Source: JBMTVN01 sp046047235
GTDB taxonomy: Bacteria; Verrucomicrobiota; Verrucomicrobiia; Limisphaerales; JAHDYP01
NCBI GenBank assembly: GCA_046047235.1
Contig: JBJOII010000083.1
Span: 1 to 20,291, forward strand
Direction: 5' to 3'
Length of the DNA: 20,291 nucleotides
The notes under the pieces are model-generated. The model was not told the origin of the DNA, did not search any database, and saw only the letters and a list, made by a program, of their open reading frames with translations. The stretch's first letter is position 1. Each line of letters opens with the position of its first letter. Position numbers and translations under genes: made by a program. Shown here in pieces: positions 7,433 to 14,348 of the stretch.

Positions 7433-8397
7433 GCCTGCCGCAATTGAGGCCTGAGGTATGGTGGACCGTGGCGGGTATATTTGGGGTGTTGGTGGTGGCA
7501 TCGGCAGTGGTGGGCGGGTTGCGGTGGTGCCGGCCGGCTTCGGATTTCAAGGAGTTAAGGCAGCGGGTGAACACGTGGTGGGTGATGGTGGTGGTGTTCT
7601 CATTGGCGCTGGCAGTGGGCAGGGGAGTGTCGCTGGTGTTCTTTGCTTTCGGGAGTTTTTTGGCGTTTAAGGAGTTTCTTTCGATGATTCCGACGAGGAG
7701 AGCCGACAGGAGGCCGTTGTTCTGGGCGTATCTGGCGATACCGCTGCAGTATCTCTGGGTGTATCTGGAGTGGTATGGGATGTTCATCATCTTCATCCCG
7801 GTGTACTGCTTTTTGCTGATCCCGGTGCGGATGCTATCGATCGGAGACACAAAGGGTTATTTGCGGGCGACGGGGACGATTCACTGGGGATTGATGACGA
7901 CCGTATTCAGCATGAGTCATGCGGCGTTTCTGCTGGTTTTGCGTGAGGCAGCAGATCCGCTGGTGGTATCGGGTCCGGGTTTGGTGTTGTTTCTGGTGTT
8001 ATTAACGCAGGTCAACGACGTGGCGCAGTATTTGTGGGGCAAGTCGATTGGCGGGGCGAAGATTGTTCCGACTGTGAGTCCGGGCAAAACGTGGGCGGGT
8101 TTTTTGGGCGGTCTGGGGACGACGATTGGGTTGGGGTGTTTACTGGGGCCGTATTTGACTCCGATGACTTTGGGGCAATCGATCGTGGCGGGGTTGATTA
8201 TTGGGGCGGCGGGTTTCTTTGGGGACATCAACCTGTCGGCGTTGAAGCGCGATTTGGGGATGAAGGATTCGGGGACGTTATTGCCGGGGCATGGGGGGAT
8301 ACTGGATCGATTGGACAGCCTGACCTATGCGGCTCCGTTGTTCTTTCATTACATCTATTATTTGTACAGCTGGCAGACCTTTGGGGTGGGGGGGTGA
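7429..8397 (+). CDS. ynbB: YnbB-like phosphatidate cytidylyltransferase (CdsA family)
   Basis: The 322-residue polytopic membrane protein carries the CdsA signature at about 270-297 (SALKRDLGMKDSG, PGHGGILDRLDS), where the Asp and Lys/Arg residues bind metal and CTP in CDP-diacylglycerol synthases. The segments NDVAQYLWGKSIGG and VPTVSPGKTWAG (about 196-223) also match the family, and the overall pattern fits E. coli YnbB rather than housekeeping CdsA. The predicted reaction is phosphatidate plus CTP giving CDP-diacylglycerol, presumably supplied to the adjacent YnbA-like transferase. The ATG at 7429 overlaps the ynbA stop by four bases and has a perfect ribosome-binding site. The gene ends four bases before the acyltransferase start, so the genes are almost certainly co-transcribed. 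Confidence 0.9.
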   Translation: MSLPQLRPEVWWTVAGIFGVLVVASAVVGGLRWCRPASDFKELRQRVNTWWVMVVVFSLALAVGRGVSLVFFAFGSFLAFKEFLSMIPTRRADRRPLFWAYLAIPLQYLWVYLEWYGMFIIFIPVYCFLLIPVRMLSIGDTKGYLRATGTIHWGLMTTVFSMSHAAFLLVLREAADPLVVSGPGLVLFLVLLTQVNDVAQYLWGKSIGGAKIVPTVSPGKTWAGFLGGLGTTIGLGCLLGPYLTPMTLGQSIVAGLIIGAAGFFGDINLSALKRDLGMKDSGTLLPGHGGILDRLDSLTYAAPLFFHYIYYLYSWQTFGVGG

Positions 8398-8401
8398 TGG
8401 A

Positions 8402-9043
8402 ATGATGCGATTTGTTCGAGTTTGCTTTTTTGTGTTGGTGGTCAAGCCGCTGTTGCTGGTGATTTTGGGGATGAACGTGCGGCGTAGGGAGGCGTTGCCT
8501 GGGGAGGGGCCGGCGGTGGTGGTGGCGAACCACAACAGTCATCTGGACGTTTTAGCGTTGATGAGTTTGTTTCCTTTGGGGGCGTTACATCGGGTGCGGG
8601 CTGTGGCGGCGGCGGACTATTTTTTGCGGAACCGGTTTTTGGCGTGGTTTGCTTTGGAGATCATCGGGATTATTCCGATTAACCGGGAGGTGGATGGATT
8701 TCATGAGGACCCCCTGGCGGGGGTTTGCGAGGCCTTGGATCGTGGGGAGATTGTCATTTTGTTTCCCGAGGGGAGTCGCGGCGTGCCGGAGCGGATGAGT
8801 GGATTTCGGAAGGGGGTGGCGCATTTGGCGAGGCGTCGGCCCGGGGTGCCTTTTTTTCCGGTTTTCCTGCATGGTTTAGGCAAGGCGTTGCCGCGGGGTG
8901 AGGCGATACTGGTGCCCTTTTTTTGTGATGTGTTTGTGGGCGAAGCAATGGGTTGGGGGGATGACAGGGCGGCATTTATGGAGGGGTTGGAGCAGCGGAT
9001 GGCGGGTTTGGCTGCGGAGGGTCGGTTTCCGGAGTGGGAGTAG
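8402..9043 (+). CDS. PlsC-like 1-acylglycerol-3-phosphate acyltransferase
   Basis: The 213-residue product has an N-terminal hydrophobic segment (about 4-23) and the acyltransferase motifs of the PlsC family: NHNSHLD at 43-49 (the catalytic H-x4-D), the block-II region around FLRNRFLAWF, and FPEGSRG at 121-127 for binding the phosphate of lysophosphatidate. It ends with a short region containing the block IV-like FFPVFLHGLG. The likely reaction is acylation of a lysophospholipid or a related alcohol at the inner membrane. ATG ATG at 8402/8405 lies four bases after the ynbB stop, and both codons are possible starts; the upstream extension overlaps ynbB and is unlikely. Placement inside the YnbA/YnbB cluster suggests it works on the same lipid rather than being the housekeeping plsC, but that is inference. 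Confidence 0.88.
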   Translation: MMRFVRVCFFVLVVKPLLLVILGMNVRRREALPGEGPAVVVANHNSHLDVLALMSLFPLGALHRVRAVAAADYFLRNRFLAWFALEIIGIIPINREVDGFHEDPLAGVCEALDRGEIVILFPEGSRGVPERMSGFRKGVAHLARRRPGVPFFPVFLHGLGKALPRGEAILVPFFCDVFVGEAMGWGDDRAAFMEGLEQRMAGLAAEGRFPEWE

Positions 9044-9108
9044 GGGGAGGTGGCGAGGAGGGATGTGTGGGATTGAATGCTGTGGGGTGGCGGGTCAGGA
9101 TCGGCTGC

Positions 9109-9909
9109 ATGGATCCGTATAACGACCCTGATTCACAGGCAGACGCCACCTTGGACGCGATGATGACGCGTTTGGAGGAGCGTGGTTCACATCCGGCATT
9201 TGGTCGGATGATTGGGGATTATCTTCAGGCCCTTGTGCGGGATCGTCCGGTTCGTTTGTTGGATTTGGGGTGTGGGACGGGAGTGGTGACGCGTCGGGCG
9301 ATGGAGGTGCTGCATGCGGGTTCTGAGGTGCACGGGGCGGATGTGAGCGGGCGCTTGTTGGGGCGTGCGAGGGAGTTGGGGGCGGGTTCACCGATTCAGT
9401 GGGATCATTTGCAGGGGAGGGGTTTGCCGTATGGCGAGGCGAGTTTTGACGTGGTGATCATGCACACTGTGTTGAGTCATGTGAAGGAGCCGGTGGAGTT
9501 ATTGTGTGAGGTGGGCCGGGTGCTGCGCGGGGGTGGGCAGTTGATTGTCTTTGATGCTGACCATGCCTCGACGACTTATGGGCAACCTGACTATGCGGTC
9601 ATGCGGCGGGTGGATCATTTGTTGACGTCGGCGATCGCGACGAACCCGGACATTTGTCGGCAGTTACCGAGGTTTTTGAAGCAGGCGGGATACGGCTTGG
9701 AGCGGCACAGTGCGGAGGTGTTGTCTGAGTGTGGGCGCGGGGATTTCTGGTTATCGAGCGTGCGGGGTTTTGCCCGGATGATTCCTGCACTGGGGATTTT
9801 GGGTGCGGAGGAAGCGGAGGCGTGGGTGGGGCACATGCTCAGGTCGCACGACGAGGGGACCTTTTTTGCGGCGGGGGCGTTTTATACTTTCCACGCCCGG
9901 CGCGTTTGA
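9109..9909 (+). CDS. Class I SAM-dependent methyltransferase, last gene of the YnbAB-type locus
   Basis: The 266-residue product has the Rossmann methyltransferase motifs: LLDLGCGTG (about 50-58, SAM-binding motif I), an acidic residue at the end of beta-2 (HGADVS, D78), the LPYGEASFDVVIMHTVLSHV segment (about 106-125) and GRVLRGGGQLIVFD. No zinc site or radical-SAM motif is present. E. coli YnbC is annotated as a hydrolase joined to a methyltransferase; here only the methyltransferase half is seen. The start is uncertain: ATG 9109 (AGGA about nine bases upstream) begins MDPYNDPD, typical of this group, while GTG 9067 has a stronger GGAGGG site and would add 14 residues. The gap from plsC is 65 bases. 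Its 3' end overlaps the convergent ribokinase gene by 71 bases. The substrate is unknown; a lipid head group or its precursor is the contextual guess. Confidence 0.8.
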   Translation: MDPYNDPDSQADATLDAMMTRLEERGSHPAFGRMIGDYLQALVRDRPVRLLDLGCGTGVVTRRAMEVLHAGSEVHGADVSGRLLGRARELGAGSPIQWDHLQGRGLPYGEASFDVVIMHTVLSHVKEPVELLCEVGRVLRGGGQLIVFDADHASTTYGQPDYAVMRRVDHLLTSAIATNPDICRQLPRFLKQAGYGLERHSAEVLSECGRGDFWLSSVRGFARMIPALGILGAEEAEAWVGHMLRSHDEGTFFAAGAFYTFHARRV

Positions 9910-10816
9910 GGGTGGAGAGGATTTCCCGGGTGCGCGGGGCGGAGGCTTGGGCGCCGTGTCGGCTGACGGCGATGGAGGCGGCGGCATTGGCGAACTGGAC
10001 AGCGTCGAGCAGGTCATCTCCCTGGCCGAGGGCTACGGCGAGGGAGCCATTGAAGACATCGCCGGCGGCGACCGTATCGACGGGGACGGTGGGGAGTGCG
10101 GGGACATGCGTGGAGGTGTGAGCATTGACGATGACGGCGCCGAGCGGGCCGAGAGTGATAATGGCAACGGGGACACCCTGTGAGAGCAGTGCCCGTCCGG
10201 CTCGCGAGGCGGAGGGGACATCGCGGACCCTGATTCCGGTGAGAGTCTCGGCTTCCGTTTCGTTGGGGGTAAGGATGGAGATGAGCTTGAGGAGGCGGCT
10301 GGGCAGGGGTGTTGCGGGGGCGGGGTTGAGGATGACCGGGGTGTGGTGTTTGGAGGCGATTTCTGCTGCGGCGACGACAGTTGCCAAGGGTGTTTCCAGT
10401 TGCATGACGAGGGCCTTGGCCTGCGTTATGGCGGGGCGCGCGCGCCGGACGTCAGTTGGGGTGAGGCGGGAATTGGCGCCGCCGGCGACGGCGATGCAGT
10501 TTTGGCCGGTTTTCTCCACGAAGATGAGGGCGACTCCGGAGGGGCTTTTGGGGTCCTGACGCAGGCAGTGGGTGAGGATGCCTTCTTGTTTGAACCCGGC
10601 GATGGCCTGGTTGCCGAAGATATCCGTGCCGACTTTGGCGATGAACGTGACTTCGCCGCCGGCGCGTGCGGCGGCGACGGCCTGGTTGGCGCCCTTGCCG
10701 CCGGCGGCCATGGTGAAGCTTCCGCCGAGGAGGGTTTCTCCGGGGCGGGGGAGGTGATCGAGGTGGATCACCATGTCGGTGTTGGAGCTGCCGAGGACTG
10801 TGATGCGGGGTTTCAT
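9839..10816 (-). CDS. rbsK: Ribokinase
   Basis: The 325-residue PfkB-family kinase should convert ribose and ATP to ribose 5-phosphate in the cytoplasm. It follows E. coli RbsK closely: GSSNTD near the N-terminus (ribose-contacting Asn and Asp), PGETLLGG, GGKGANQAVAAARAG, GVALIFVEKTGQN, MQLETPL (the Glu that binds ribose), NPAPA, TPNETEAETLTGI, ITLGPLGA, and DTVAAGDVFNG with the catalytic base Asp. About 20 extra basic residues at the C-terminus (RAGRGKYK...RRAT) lie beyond the usual end and are encoded in the 71-base overlap with the convergent methyltransferase gene. The ATG at 10816 overlaps the permease stop (ATGA); the same frame continues upstream but only as a shadow of the permease gene. 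It is the last gene of the operon. Confidence 0.95.
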   Translation of the reverse strand: MKPRITVLGSSNTDMVIHLDHLPRPGETLLGGSFTMAAGGKGANQAVAAARAGGEVTFIAKVGTDIFGNQAIAGFKQEGILTHCLRQDPKSPSGVALIFVEKTGQNCIAVAGGANSRLTPTDVRRARPAITQAKALVMQLETPLATVVAAAEIASKHHTPVILNPAPATPLPSRLLKLISILTPNETEAETLTGIRVRDVPSASRAGRALLSQGVPVAIITLGPLGAVIVNAHTSTHVPALPTVPVDTVAAGDVFNGSLAVALGQGDDLLDAVQFANAAASIAVSRHGAQASAPRTREILSTLKRAGRGKYKTPPPQKRSPRRAT

Positions 10817-11802
10817 GGGGTGGTTGGTTTTCCGAGGCGATGGCGGTATTGGTCGAGTATGACGGCGAGGACGATGACAGAGCCCGTGACGAGGCGTTTT
10901 GTTTCGTCGCGTGCTCCGAGGGCGGCGAGGCCGGAGTTGAGGACGGCGATAATGAGGACGCCGAAGAGAGTGCTGATGACCGAGCCGCGTCCGCCCATGA
11001 GGCTGGTGCCGCCGATGACGGCTGCGGCGATGGCTTGGAGTTCGAAGCCGGATCCGGCGTTGGGGTTGGCCGACTGGAAGCGGGAGGTATCGATGGTTGC
11101 GGCGAGGCCGACGAGGAGGCCAGCGAGGATGAACACCGTGCGTTTGATTGGGCGGGGGTCGATGCCGCTGAGGCGGACGGCTTCCTGGTTGGTGCCGATG
11201 GCGATGAGGTAGCGGCCGAAGATCGTGCGGGTGAGGACGAGTTGGGCGGTGATGACCACGGCGATGGCGAGGAGGAAGGGGAGAGAGAGTCCGAGGAGGT
11301 GGGTGTCGGCGATATTTCCGATGGATTGTCCGATGTATTGGGTTTGGGAGCGGGTGACTGCGTGGGCGCCGCCGCGGGCGATTTCGAGCATGCCGAGCGT
11401 GACGATGAAAGTGGGGAGTTTCCAACGCATGGCGACCCAGCCATTGAAGAGGCCGCAGAACAGGCCTGTGGCGAGGGTGGCTGGGAGTGCGGCGGCGAGA
11501 GGCCAGTGTAGTTTGGCCATGAGCGTTCCGAGCACGGCCGTGCATAGGCCGAGGACTGAGCCGACGGACAGGTCGATTTCCGCGATGATCAGCACATAGG
11601 TCATGGCGGTAGCGAGCAGGAGAGCGGCGGGGATCTGATTGGCGATTGTGAGGAAGTTGGTTCGGCTGAAGAAGTTATTGGTGGTGAGGCTGAAGATGGT
11701 GATGAGTGCGAGTAGCACGCCGACGAGGCCGGCGTATTCTGCGATCAGGGTGCGCCAGGGGCTGGGTAAGGAGGGTGATTTTGTTGGGGGAGAGGTGTGC
11801 AT
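10813..11802 (-). CDS. rbsC: Ribose-type sugar ABC transporter permease (RbsC/BPD_transp_2 family)
   Basis: The 329-residue inner-membrane permease shows about eight to ten hydrophobic helices and the hallmarks of the RbsC/AraH/XylH group: EIDLSVGSVLGL, KLPTFIVTLGMLEIARGGA, AIGTNQEAVRLSGIDPRPIK (the coupling region that contacts the ATPase), and AIAAAVIGGTSLMGGRGSV. It forms the membrane channel of the importer encoded with the neighbouring ATPase and binding protein. The ATG at 11802 is 11 bases after the ATPase stop. Its own stop overlaps the ribokinase ATG by four bases, which points to translational coupling. Sugar specificity is inferred from the ribokinase. Confidence 0.93.
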   Translation of the reverse strand: MHTSPPTKSPSLPSPWRTLIAEYAGLVGVLLALITIFSLTTNNFFSRTNFLTIANQIPAALLLATAMTYVLIIAEIDLSVGSVLGLCTAVLGTLMAKLHWPLAAALPATLATGLFCGLFNGWVAMRWKLPTFIVTLGMLEIARGGAHAVTRSQTQYIGQSIGNIADTHLLGLSLPFLLAIAVVITAQLVLTRTIFGRYLIAIGTNQEAVRLSGIDPRPIKRTVFILAGLLVGLAATIDTSRFQSANPNAGSGFELQAIAAAVIGGTSLMGGRGSVISTLFGVLIIAVLNSGLAALGARDETKRLVTGSVIVLAVILDQYRHRLGKPTTP

Positions 11803-11813
11803 GGGATTTGTGT

Positions 11814-13334
11814 TCAGCGGGGAGTGTTGGATGCGAACCGGAGGGCGGCCTGCATGATCGTGTTCTCGGTCCAGGTTTTGCGTTCGAAGGTATCGACCAG
11901 GTATCCGCCGGACATGACGGCGATACGGTTGGCGACGCGCATGAGTTCCGGGAGATCGGATGAGACCATGAGGATGGCCTTTCCGGATAGGGCGAGCTGA
12001 TGGAGCAGCCGGTAGATCTCCTCTTTGGCGCCGATATCGATCCCGCGGGTGGGTTCGTCGAGGAGGAGGATATTGGAGTCACGCAGGAGCCAGCGGGCGA
12101 GGATAATTTTTTGTTGGTTACCACCGCTGAGGGCTGCGGCGGGTTGTTGTGTGGAGGCGCAGCGGATGGAGAGTTTCGGGATCCAGGGTTCGGATGCTTT
12201 GGTTTCCGTGTTGGGTGGCAACCAGCAGCGGGAGAGCTGGTTGAGAGAGGCGATAGCGATGTTGGAGGAGATGGGGAGGGGCAGCAGCAATCCCTGTGAT
12301 TTGCGGTCTTCCGTGAGGAGGGCGATACCGTGTTTGACGGCGTCAGCGGGTTGGCGGATGTGGATGGGGGTTCCGTCTGGTCCGAGAGTGATATCCCCGG
12401 CTTGGCGGGGGTCGGCACCGAACAGCGCGCGGAGCATTTCCGTCCGGCCGGAGCCCATGAGGCCGGCGATGCCGAGGATTTCGCCCTGGTGGAGGTCGAG
12501 ATTGACCTCGTGGACGGTGGGGGGGGCTTTGAGTTGTCGGACGCGGAGCGCGATTGGGCCGGGGGACGTGGGGGTGAGTGAGGGTGTGTTCTGCGTATCG
12601 CGGCCGACCATACACTGGACGATGTCGGGAAGTGCGAACCCGCTGGCAGTTCGTGTGGTGATCAGGTGGCCGTCGCGGAGGACGGAGATTTTTGTGGCGA
12701 GGCGGCTGATTTCCTCCATGCGATGGGAGATATAGATGATGGCTACGCCGTGGGTGAGGAGCTCGTGAATGCGGGCGAAGAGCTGTTCGATTTCCGGTTG
12801 GGTGAGGGCGGCGGTGGGTTCATCGAGGATGAGAAGGCGGCATTGGCGGGCGAGGCCGGCAGCGATCTCGATCATTTGCTGTTGGCCGATGCCGAGTTGG
12901 GCGACGGGGGTATCGGGAGGGAGGGATTCGAGACCGACCTTTTGGAGTGCGGCGTGGGCCTGGCGGCGGAGAGTGGTTTGCTGGATGAATCCGTATTGGT
13001 GGGGGAGTCGGTCGAGGAAGAGGTTTTCGGCGACGGTGAGGGTGGGGATGAGGTTGAGTTCCTGCATGACCATGCGGATGCCGTGGGCTTCCGCGTGGCG
13101 TCGATCGGCGGGTATGTAGGGGAGGTTATGGAGGGACATGGTCCCTTCGTCCGGGGGCAGGATACCGCAGAGGATTTTGGAGAGGGTGCTTTTGCCTGCG
13201 CCGTTTTCGCCGACGAGGGCGTGGATTTCGCCGGGGTAGAGATCGAGGTTGATCCGGGAGAGGGCGCTTACTGTGCCGAAGCGTTTGCCCAGGTTCCGGA
13301 TGGAGAGCAGCGGTTTGGGCACGTCGGCGCTCAC
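11814..13334 (-). CDS. rbsA: Ribose-type sugar ABC transporter ATP-binding protein (tandem ATPase, RbsA family)
   Basis: The 506-residue protein is a double ATPase of the RbsA/MglA/XylG type. The first cassette has Walker A GENGAGKST (about 42-50), the signature-like LGIGQQQMIEIA and Walker B LLILDEPTAAL. The second has GIAGLMGSGRTEML in place of a normal Walker A, which is typical of this family, followed by ALSGGNQQKIILARWLL and ILLLDEPTRGIDIGAKEEIY. It powers import through the adjacent permease. The start codon is GTG at 13334 with no strong ribosome-binding site; an in-frame GTG four codons later is also possible. Gaps are 27 bases from the binding-protein gene and 11 bases to the permease gene, so it is clearly in one operon. 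Confidence 0.94.
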   Translation of the reverse strand: MSADVPKPLLSIRNLGKRFGTVSALSRINLDLYPGEIHALVGENGAGKSTLSKILCGILPPDEGTMSLHNLPYIPADRRHAEAHGIRMVMQELNLIPTLTVAENLFLDRLPHQYGFIQQTTLRRQAHAALQKVGLESLPPDTPVAQLGIGQQQMIEIAAGLARQCRLLILDEPTAALTQPEIEQLFARIHELLTHGVAIIYISHRMEEISRLATKISVLRDGHLITTRTASGFALPDIVQCMVGRDTQNTPSLTPTSPGPIALRVRQLKAPPTVHEVNLDLHQGEILGIAGLMGSGRTEMLRALFGADPRQAGDITLGPDGTPIHIRQPADAVKHGIALLTEDRKSQGLLLPLPISSNIAIASLNQLSRCWLPPNTETKASEPWIPKLSIRCASTQQPAAALSGGNQQKIILARWLLRDSNILLLDEPTRGIDIGAKEEIYRLLHQLALSGKAILMVSSDLPELMRVANRIAVMSGGYLVDTFERKTWTENTIMQAALRFASNTPR

Positions 13335-13361
13335 TTCGCGTAGCGGTCTTGCGGGCGGGGG

Positions 13362-14330
13362 CTAGTTTCCGGCTGGGGCTGTGATCAGGTCGACGGGGGT
13401 TTCCCGGTCAGCGGGGGGGCTGCCGGTTTTGAGGATTTCGAGGGCATATTCGATACCGAAGACCGCGAGCTGGTCAGCGTGTTGATCGGCGGTGGCGAGG
13501 ACGTGGCCGGATTTGAGGAGTTCCTTCATGGGGCCGATATTGTCGTAGCCGACGATTTGGATTTTGTCGATTTGGCCAGCGGCGCGGAGGACGGCTACGA
13601 CGCCGAGGGCCATGCTATCATTGGCGCAGAGGAAGGCTTGGATGTCGGGGTGTTCCGTGAGGATGGCGGCGGCTACGCCGTTGGCCTTTTCTGTTTCCCA
13701 GTAACCGGACTGGGAGGCGACGATTTTGAGGCTGGCGGCTTTGGCGGCGTCCTCGAAGCCGAGTTGACGTTGGGTGGCGTTGAAGGCGTTGGGGGCGCCT
13801 TCGATGATGGCGACCGGAGCGTTGGGCTGGAGTTTGGAGGCGAGGTAATCGCCGACCATGCGGGCTCCTTTGCGGTTATCGGGGCCGACGAAGGGGAACT
13901 TGGCATTGCTGGCCTTGAGCACGTCGGAGTCGAACTGGTTGTCGATATTGACAACCACGATGCCTTGGTCCCGGGCTTTTTTGCAGACGGGGATGAGGGC
14001 TTTTGAATCGGCGGGGGCGATGACGATAGCGTCGACCTTTTGGGCGATCATTTGTTCCACGAGATCGGTTTGGCGGCCGACATCGAGTTCATCTTTGATG
14101 CCGTTGGCGATGAGGTCGTAGGCATCGGGGTGAGCTTGCTGGTGGGATTTGGCGCCATTTTCCATGGTGAGGAAGAACTCATTGGCGAGGGACTTCATGA
14201 CCAGGGCGATACGGGGTTTGGTGGAGGTAGCGGGGGTGGTGGGGGATTGGTTGGCGGGTTTGCATGCACTTAGCGGGACGAGCAGGGCCAGGGCCAGGCT
14301 GAGTGCGAGAGTTGGGATGGGGTTGTGCAT
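13362..14330 (-). CDS. Lipoprotein sugar-binding protein of an ABC importer (RbsB-like, periplasmic binding protein type 1)
   Basis: This 322-residue substrate-binding protein begins with a lipoprotein signal: a hydrophobic stretch and lipobox LSAC, so the mature protein should be tethered through Cys23. Compared by eye with E. coli RbsB, several ribose contacts are kept: NEFF near residue 50 (Asn and two Phe), an Asp in VNIDNQ, the Asn in ANDSMALG, YDN (aromatic plus Asp) and Gln in TADQ. One is changed: RbsB has Asp-Arg where this protein has Asp-Asn. It lies 18 bases after the ADP-ribosylglycohydrolase gene and 27 bases before the ATPase gene. Ribose or a ribosyl compound is the likely ligand, but the Arg-to-Asn change means another pentose or a nucleoside cannot be excluded, so no symbol is given. 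Confidence 0.9.
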   Translation of the reverse strand: MHNPIPTLALSLALALLVPLSACKPANQSPTTPATSTKPRIALVMKSLANEFFLTMENGAKSHQQAHPDAYDLIANGIKDELDVGRQTDLVEQMIAQKVDAIVIAPADSKALIPVCKKARDQGIVVVNIDNQFDSDVLKASNAKFPFVGPDNRKGARMVGDYLASKLQPNAPVAIIEGAPNAFNATQRQLGFEDAAKAASLKIVASQSGYWETEKANGVAAAILTEHPDIQAFLCANDSMALGVVAVLRAAGQIDKIQIVGYDNIGPMKELLKSGHVLATADQHADQLAVFGIEYALEILKTGSPPADRETPVDLITAPAGN

Positions 14331-14348
14331 GGGGTTGGTGGTTTGGGA

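Noticed and set aside
10343..11212. Plus-strand open frame of 289 codons opposite ribokinase and the permease
   Set aside because: It is antisense to two clearly homologous genes, rich in Gly, Asp, Glu and Ala, and shows no family motif. The G-rich strand bias explains it.
10817..11545. Upstream extension of the ribokinase frame
   Set aside because: The residues are almost entirely Arg, His and Pro from antisense-like frame reading of the permease gene. The real start is at the ATGA overlap at 10816.
12666..13343. Plus-strand open frame of 225 codons opposite the ABC ATPase gene
   Set aside because: The minus strand carries Walker A, signature and Walker B motifs, and the plus frame has none.
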